Source: Campylobacterota bacterium (GTDB lineage Bacteria > Campylobacterota > Campylobacteria > Campylobacterales > Sulfurovaceae). From it: 5,791 nucleotides of DNA. The stretch spans positions 1 to 5,791 of the forward strand of contig JAHZJZ010000164.1 in NCBI GenBank assembly GCA_022600655.1, read 5' to 3'. The notes beneath the pieces were generated by a model. The model saw only the letters and a program-made list of their open reading frames with translations. It was not told where the DNA came from and made no database searches. Made by a program: the position numbers and the translations under genes. This document shows positions 3,201 through 5,791 of the stretch, in pieces (the first letter of the stretch is position 1; every line of letters starts with the position of its first letter).

Positions 3201-5791
3201 CAGATACAGTAGAGGGAAGTGGTGACAGTGATGCTGATGGTATTGCTGACCATTTAGACCTTGATAGTGATAACGATGGAATTCCCGATAATGTTGAAGC
3301 ACAAGAGACAGGAAGTTATGTGGCTCCAAATGGGGTATTTGATGCGAATGGTACCGATACAGCCTATGCAGGTGGACTAACACCAGTTAATACAGATACT
3401 AATGGAACAGCTGACTACTTAGATAGTGACTCTGATGATGATGGAAAGAGTGATACGATTGAAGCAGGTTATACTGTGGCTACTAATGCCAATGATACAG
3501 ATAACGATGGTATTTTAGATGCGTATGATGATGTGAATGGTAGAGATGTCAATGATGAGCTTAATAGTGGAGCTTCAACACTTCCTGATATTGATAGTAT
3601 CTCTGATGATGATGCTGATGTAGATTATCGTGATATCGATGCCGATTTTAAAGCACCTGAATCAGTAGAAGATGTAAAGATGGGAACAACTAGAACTCCT
3701 GTAGAGATTAATGTTCTCTCAAATGATAGCGATGTAGAGAATGATATTAACCCAACAACTGTTAAGATTATTAATCCTGCTGATGGCAGTGAAGTAACAA
3801 CACTTAGCGTTGCAGGTGAAGGAAACTGGACAGTGAACCCAACAACAGGTGCTGTAACCTTTACGCCGATTGATGGATTTATTGCTGACCCAACACCCGT
3901 TAACTATACCGTTGAAGATGATACAGGTGAAAAGTCTGAACCAAAGAGCGTAACGGTTAATTATGACTTTGATGGTGATGGAATTGTTGATGTTAATGAT
4001 ATCGATGATGATAATGATGGAATCCCTGATTTGGTGGAAGAGAATGGTAACACAAGCAGAGATACTGATGGTGATGGTATTGTTGATTCTAAAGACCTTG
4101 ATGCCGATAATGATGGTATTTTAGATATTGTTGAAGCAGGTGGAGTTGATAGTGACCATAATGGACTGCTTGATAGTTTAACCGATACAGACCAAGATGG
4201 TTTGGCAGATGTGGCAGATGTTTCTAAAAATACAAAAGATGCTCCAAGCACATTTGATGAAGCAAAAGCTGTAACAAATCTTCCTGTAGTTGATACCGAT
4301 GGAGATACCAAAAGAGATTTCCAAGATGTGGACTCTGACAACGATGGACTCTCTGACCTTGTAGAGGGAGGAACAGCTCCAAGTAATGACAGTAACAGTG
4401 ATGGAATGATAGACAGTGTAGTAGATACTAAAGGTATTCCTACGGTTGTAAACCCAGCTACGGGAACTCCTGCAAGCACACCTGATACGGATGGCGATAG
4501 TGTGCCAAACTATAGAGATTTAGATTCAGACAATGATGGTTTAAATGATGTAACAGAAGCAGGTGGAACTGATATAGATGCTAATGGTTTAGTTGATACC
4601 CCTAATACTTTAGTAGATGGTTCAACACTACCAGATAGTGATACAGATGGAGTTGCAGATGTGTTAGAGCCAAATAATCCTAAACTATCACCAGTTATCG
4701 ATACCAATAGTGATGGCGTAATTGATGATAAGACTGATACTGATAAAGATGGTATTCCTGATGTTACGGATGAAGAACCTAATACTTTTGCAACAGCAAA
4801 AACACCAGATGCAGATAGTGATGGTATTGCAGACAAGTATGATATCGATGATGATAACGATGGAATTCCTGATTTAGTAGAAGAGAATGGTGATGCTACC
4901 AGAGATACAGATAGCGATGGAGTCGTTGATTCTAAAGATTTAGATGCTGATAACGATGGAATATTAGATATCGTTGAAGCAGGTGGAGACGATACAAACA
5001 ATGATGGTAGAGTTGATGATATAACTGATGGTGATAATGATGGTTTAGCAGATGTAGCCGATAGAATGCCAAGTAGTGCAGATTTTCCAATTGATGTTGA
5101 TGGTGCAAAAGTGGTGACTGTACTACCAGTGGGTGATACCGATGGAGATACCAAAAGAGATTTCCAAGATGTAGACAGTGATAATGATGGAATCTCTGAC
5201 CTTGTAGAAGGTGGAACAGATAAGGCATTAGATACAGACAATGATGGAATGATTACTAAAGACCCTACCAAAGTAGATGCAGATGGAATAGCTACAGGAT
5301 TAACACCCGTAAGCAATCCTGATGTAGATACCGATGGAACACCTGACTATAGAGATTTAGATTCAGATAATGATGGACTTTTAGATGTAACAGAAGCAGG
5401 TGGAACTGATACGGATGGTAATGGTTTAGTGGACACTCCAAATACTCTAGTAACAACACTTCCAGATGCTGATAGTGATGGAACCCCTGATGTAAGTGAG
5501 CCAAATAATGATAAGTTACCAGCAGCTGTTGATAGTAATGGTGATGGTATTATTGATGATAAAACAGATACAGACAGAGATGGAATCCCCAATGTAACAG
5601 ATGAAACACCAAATGCATTTGCAACAACACCAGCACCCGATGCAGATAGTGATGGTATCGCAGACAAATACGATATCGATGATGATAATGATGGAATTCC
5701 AGATTTAGTAGAAGAGAATGGAGATGCAACTAGAGATACTGATGGAGATGGTATTGTTGATAGACTTGACTTAGATTCAGATAATGATGGA
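155..5791 (+). CDS. Giant secreted repeat adhesin (signal peptide, cadherin-like, TSP3, CshA, GEVED), 3' partial
   Basis: The frame is open without a stop for 1,879 codons and is cut by the window end, so the protein is longer than seen. The ATG at 155 is fixed: an in-frame TAG lies at 143-145, AGGA sits 7 nt upstream, and a signal peptide follows at once. The domain order is signal peptide, beta-rich N-terminus, cadherin-like domain, TSP3 block, CshA repeat, GEVED domain, CshA repeat, TSP3 block, CshA repeat and a long TSP3 super-repeat block. These families occur in bacterial cell-surface and biofilm adhesins. The D-x-D-x-D-G loops are expected to bind calcium and stiffen the rod. The protein is strongly acidic (about 74 Asp among the 277 residues of super-unit B, counted by eye), with only two cysteines seen. 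No enzyme domain is visible. The N-terminal signal argues against a classic type I-secreted RTX adhesin, which lacks one. The anchor should be C-terminal and out of view. Specific ligand unknown; no gene name is justified. Confidence 0.96.
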   Translation, partial: MKKKFNNTFFSSRRRLSTVLAGLLLGSSGVFAAPMTISASGNPTVTGSGSVGTIGIWSNAGTIDGEAIDIKATITAHNGSLVSMETVGDDPSITINGATGVDSVTIHWEVFKSGTGQSVFAYGNPTFSVADVDGIGGNPYTREEVTPSLSKLTGYEFENPSNLRAEVTGGVLKVSGTQDQNSESTSMVSFKWNNVASWDITYKMHLSASGYGARFVHDGDGDFQFINPQSIEFLDLDLDSDDSTVSGKDYKGSFMLGGTAVSIVDSDVSIFQHTALGTNIHSATIKLLNAELGDVLAIGSLPSGLSASIDSSVAGEITVTLSGTASLANYQTALQAITFANANPNATLGNRNLEIFVSNTTYSTSTSVANSTLTVDTDSDGDGVGNLSDLDDDNDGILDTVEGTTDSDGDTVPDYLDLDSDNDGIPDNIEAQMTTGYKAPSGIDVNKDGVDDAYAGGLTPVNKDGADKVDYLDSDSDNDGVTDAVESGFTLSGTVGINGLDNSVESADSYADVNGNAHDGTELKLKDVDKGDTDDEKEPDYRDTDVDFGTSDDKYEANIGEELIIDIVSNDAGIKPTTIKLLDDNDNEVTTLTVPNEGIWSVDPVSGELKFIPVAEFTEDPTPVRYIGVDETGAKADPAIVTVNYPDLFDYSDAPTGIDGFDYKVAPHRVGSHSKLFIGATKPTYESEAKRQEWSTKFEDKFKSKWKEKWDNFVPPGQAKKVEDDVLSPSELASINSDGDADDGMTWNTWVVGKECKGLLPNGTFGSVTMTETTYCTTVKATNNSAVSGQLVAWLDFNADGTFDKTAERSVVDVDADTSNDNTQGNVPAGTVNQDVILSWTEQEQPSNGFNSFVRVRLTTDSVFKSDHSPEPDNNATDGESEDSAVEVANANPPSTIADNGAFVLGTPVTIDVLSNDITNDNPIEATSVKIVKADGTEVTELIVAGEGTWSVDATTGKITFTPLATFKSDATPINYVVSDSEGEVSEIATVNANFDTDADGVADKFDLDDDNDGISDTVEGSGDSDADGIADHLDLDSDNDGIPDNVEAQETGSYVAPNGVFDANGTDTAYAGGLTPVNTDTNGTADYLDSDSDDDGKSDTIEAGYTVATNANDTDNDGILDAYDDVNGRDVNDELNSGASTLPDIDSISDDDADVDYRDIDADFKAPESVEDVKMGTTRTPVEINVLSNDSDVENDINPTTVKIINPADGSEVTTLSVAGEGNWTVNPTTGAVTFTPIDGFIADPTPVNYTVEDDTGEKSEPKSVTVNYDFDGDGIVDVNDIDDDNDGIPDLVEENGNTSRDTDGDGIVDSKDLDADNDGILDIVEAGGVDSDHNGLLDSLTDTDQDGLADVADVSKNTKDAPSTFDEAKAVTNLPVVDTDGDTKRDFQDVDSDNDGLSDLVEGGTAPSNDSNSDGMIDSVVDTKGIPTVVNPATGTPASTPDTDGDSVPNYRDLDSDNDGLNDVTEAGGTDIDANGLVDTPNTLVDGSTLPDSDTDGVADVLEPNNPKLSPVIDTNSDGVIDDKTDTDKDGIPDVTDEEPNTFATAKTPDADSDGIADKYDIDDDNDGIPDLVEENGDATRDTDSDGVVDSKDLDADNDGILDIVEAGGDDTNNDGRVDDITDGDNDGLADVADRMPSSADFPIDVDGAKVVTVLPVGDTDGDTKRDFQDVDSDNDGISDLVEGGTDKALDTDNDGMITKDPTKVDADGIATGLTPVSNPDVDTDGTPDYRDLDSDNDGLLDVTEAGGTDTDGNGLVDTPNTLVTTLPDADSDGTPDVSEPNNDKLPAAVDSNGDGIIDDKTDTDRDGIPNVTDETPNAFATTPAPDADSDGIADKYDIDDDNDGIPDLVEENGDATRDTDGDGIVDRLDLDSDNDG
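254..922 (+). other. N-terminal beta-rich region of unrecognised family (residues 34-256)
   Basis: This segment follows the signal peptide. It is rich in Gly, Ser, Thr and Val with alternating hydrophobic residues, as expected for a beta-sandwich. It has visible Trp residues (in GIWSN, HWEVF, FKWNN and SWDIT), an A-D-V-D-G motif at 130-134 and an H-D-G-D-G-D run at 217-222 that could bind calcium. It contains no TSP3-like repeat array. By position it would be an early-exported end of the rod and may hold the binding tip or a lectin-like module. That role is inference from position and composition only; no family could be named. Confidence 0.5.
923..1279 (+). other. Cadherin-like adhesin domain (about residues 257-375)
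   Basis: The pattern S-A-T-I-K-L (282-287), G-D-V-L (293-296), L-P-S-G, then L-S-G-T-A-S-L-A-N-Y-Q (about 321-331) and F-A-N-A-N, ending in R-N-L-E-I-F-V, matches the recurring cadherin-like domain of large bacterial surface proteins (typical form: GD-x-L, LSGTASLAxYQxAL, TRxIxxxVxD). One copy is seen. In this family the domain is structural and often calcium-linked between neighbours. Here it joins the N-terminal region to the first TSP3 block. Confidence 0.6.
1280..1795 (+). repeat. TSP3-type calcium-loop block 1 (residues 376-547)
   Basis: The block opens with D-T-D-S-D-G-D-G and contains repeated loops such as DLDDDNDGILDTVEG, DLDSDNDGIPDNIEAQ and YLDSDSDNDGVTDAVESG. It ends in DYRDTDVDF. 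The D-x-D-x-D-G pattern with a following hydrophobic-x-D and V-E is the bacterial thrombospondin type 3 form, in which the Asp side chains ligate calcium. A spacer around A-Y-A-G-G-L-T-P-V-N interrupts the loops and recurs at the same place in block 2. Confidence 0.88.
1808..2089 (+). repeat. CshA-type fibril repeat 1 (residues 552-645)
   Basis: The segment shows the CshA repeat order: IGEELIIDIVSND, then T-L-T-V-P-N-E-G-I-W-S-V-D-P, a G-x-L-x-F-x-P strand, D-P-T-P-V-x-Y, and a final V-T-V-N-Y. The family is named from streptococcal CshA fibrils and forms beta-sandwich beads in surface stalks. This copy is the most divergent of the three: it has I-G-V-D-E-T-G where the others have V-x-D-x-x-G, and a shorter loop after SND. 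It follows TSP3 block 1 by a few residues. Confidence 0.82.
2099..2818 (+). other. GEVED-type domain with Lys/aromatic insertion (residues 649-888)
   Basis: The landmarks of the GEVED family are present in order: D-Y-S-D-A-P at 650-655, a Gly-rich L-F-I-G-A strand, D-G-D-A-D-D-G at 738-744, the core W-L-D-F-N-A-D-G at 794-801, F-V-R-V-R-L at 853-858, and the closing G-E-S-E-D at 879-883, where the usual G-E-V-E-D has Ser for Val. The domain is common in secreted bacterial proteins; its function is poorly known. Between the first strand and DGDADDG lies an extra Lys-, Glu- and Trp-rich helical stretch (about 686-715). C756 and C776 are the only cysteines I find in the protein and could form a disulfide. 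Confidence 0.75.
2210..2299 (+). other. Lys/aromatic periodic helix inserted in GEVED domain (residues 686-715)
   Basis: Aromatic residues fall at 694, 698, 702, 706, 710 and 713 (W, F, F, W, W, F). Lys precedes four of them (K697-F698, K701-F702, K705-W706, K709-W710). Glu, Asp and Ser fill the gaps, so the segment should form an amphipathic helix with an aromatic stripe and a basic face. It is the only clearly basic patch in an otherwise acidic mature protein. I do not know it as a standard part of the GEVED family. Membrane, glycan or partner contact is possible but unproven. Confidence 0.6.
2837..3136 (+). repeat. CshA-type fibril repeat 2 (residues 895-994)
   Basis: It carries L-G-T-P-V-T-I-D-V-L-S-N-D, V-A-G-E-G-T-W-S-V-D, G-K-I-T-F-T-P, and A-T-P-I-N-Y-V-V-S-D-S-E-G. 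This is a closer match to the CshA consensus than repeat 1. It immediately follows the GEVED domain and precedes TSP3 block 2. Compared with repeat 1 it has a longer Asn/Asp-rich loop after SND, a likely calcium or flexible loop. Confidence 0.87.
3140..3646 (+). repeat. TSP3-type calcium-loop block 2 (residues 996-1164)
   Basis: This block repeats the order of block 1: DLDDDNDGISDTVEG, DLDSDNDGIPDNVEAQ, the A-Y-A-G-G-L-T-P-V-N spacer, then YLDSDSDDDGKSDTIEAG, and a closing D-Y-R-D-I-D-A-D-F. The equivalence indicates duplication of a whole block rather than of single loops. The second half differs from block 1 and contains an extra loop, D-N-D-G-I-L-D-A-Y-D-D-V-N-G. Confidence 0.88.
3653..3964 (+). 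repeat. CshA-type fibril repeat 3 (residues 1167-1270)
   Basis: The landmarks are TPVEINVLSND, V-A-G-E-G-N-W-T-V-N-P, T-T-G-A-V-T-F-T-P, D-P-T-P-V-N-Y-T-V-E-D-D-T-G and V-T-V-N-Y. It is the most consensus-like copy and ends the mixed part of the rod. The sequence passes directly into the long TSP3 super-repeat block without a linker. Confidence 0.88.
3965..4807 (+). repeat. TSP3 super-repeat unit A (residues 1271-1551)
   Basis: This 843-base (281-residue) unit holds seven differently ended calcium loops in fixed order: DIDDDNDGIPDLVEENG, DLDADNDGILDIVEAGG, a D-Q-D-G-L-A-D-V-A-D loop, DVDSDNDGLSDLVEGG, DLDSDNDGLNDVTEAGG, DSDTDGVADVLEPNN and DTDKDGIPDVTDEEPN. The same order recurs in unit B, which defines the unit. 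Its opening F-D-G-D-G-I-V-D-V-N differs from the A-D-S-D-G-I-A-D-K-Y that opens units B and C, as expected for the first copy next to a CshA domain. Confidence 0.9.
4808..5638 (+). repeat. TSP3 super-repeat unit B (residues 1552-1828)
   Basis: At 831 bases (277 residues) it is four residues shorter than unit A and has the same seven loop types in the same order. A 39-base stretch at 5134-5172 is identical to 4291-4329, exactly 843 bases apart, coding for a T-D-G-D-T-K-R-D-F-Q-D core. The spacer before the fifth loop differs and carries G-L-T-P-V, recalling the A-G-G-L-T-P-V spacer of blocks 1 and 2. Asp makes up roughly a quarter of the residues. Confidence 0.9.
5639..5791 (+). repeat. TSP3 super-repeat unit C, truncated by window end (residues 1829-1879)
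   Basis: Only 51 residues are visible. The first 35 are identical in protein to the start of unit B (4808-4912). The unit then shifts to I-V-D-R-L-D-L-D-S-D-N-D-G, where A and B have S-K-D-L-D-A-D-N-D-G, so it may diverge from the A/B pattern or be a shortened final unit. The gene clearly continues past the window. Confidence 0.88.

Noticed and set aside
1774..3383. Minus-strand open frames within 1774-3383
   Set aside because: All lie inside the continuous sense frame. Their translations are His-, Leu- or Ser-biased with no recognisable family, and the sense frame has clear domain matches throughout.
3961..5667. Long Ser-rich open frames on the minus strand (for example 3961-4479, 4510-5316, 5347-5667)
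   Set aside because: They are mirror images of the Asp/Gly loop codons read antisense, which give monotonous I-P-S-L-S-x-S strings. They track the repeat units exactly and have no signal, domain or start context of their own.
1280..5791. CRISPR array or DNA-level satellite
   Set aside because: The repetition is in codon register, with frequent third-base changes and no constant direct repeat with unique spacers. It is protein repeat structure.
1280..5791. RTX (type I secretion) nonapeptide repeats
   Set aside because: The glycine-rich G-G-x-G-x-D-x-U-x pattern is absent. The loops are D-x-D-x-D-G with a following hydrophobic-x-D and V-E, the TSP3 type, and the protein has an N-terminal signal peptide.

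Overview
The window holds one thing of substance: the first 1,879 codons of a very large, secreted, repeat-built surface protein gene on the + strand. It starts at base 155 and is still open at the last base (5791). The only non-coding DNA is an extremely AT-rich 154-base leader. It carries a Shine-Dalgarno site, a perfect 10-bp inverted repeat and only weak promoter candidates. No RNA gene, mobile element, CRISPR array or second gene could be supported.

Organism: AT-rich DNA, mostly GAT for Asp and AGA/TTA codons, a clean AGGA ribosome-binding site 7 nt before ATG, and a Lys-rich Sec-type signal peptide. This suggests a Gram-negative bacterium of low to moderate GC. A Campylobacterota member (Sulfurimonas/Sulfurovum/Arcobacter type) or an AT-rich marine gammaproteobacterium fits best. 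Bacteroidota also carry many such proteins, but the strong Shine-Dalgarno site argues mildly against them. This assignment is inference.

Protein layout (residues): signal peptide 1-32; a beta-rich N-terminal region of uncertain family about 34-256; a cadherin-like adhesin domain about 257-375; calcium-loop (bacterial TSP3-type) block 1, 376-547; CshA-type fibril repeat 1, 552-645; a GEVED-type domain 649-888 carrying an unusual Lys/aromatic helical insertion and the only two cysteines seen; CshA repeat 2, 895-994; TSP3 block 2, 996-1164; CshA repeat 3, 1167-1270; then TSP3 block 3, from 1271 to beyond the window. Block 3 is built of about 280-residue super-units: A and B are complete and C is cut off. 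A TSP3-plus-CshA cassette occurs twice, on either side of the GEVED domain and CshA repeat 2.

Likely role (inference from domain families): a calcium-stiffened, rod-like cell-surface or biofilm adhesin, exported by Sec and displayed outside the outer membrane. The anchoring or secretion domain (for example OmpA-like, autotransporter or sorting domain) would lie downstream and cannot be seen. The points most worth a second look are the KF/KW four-residue periodic helix inside the GEVED domain, the duplicated cassette architecture, and the super-repeats whose protein sequence is conserved while third codon positions have drifted.
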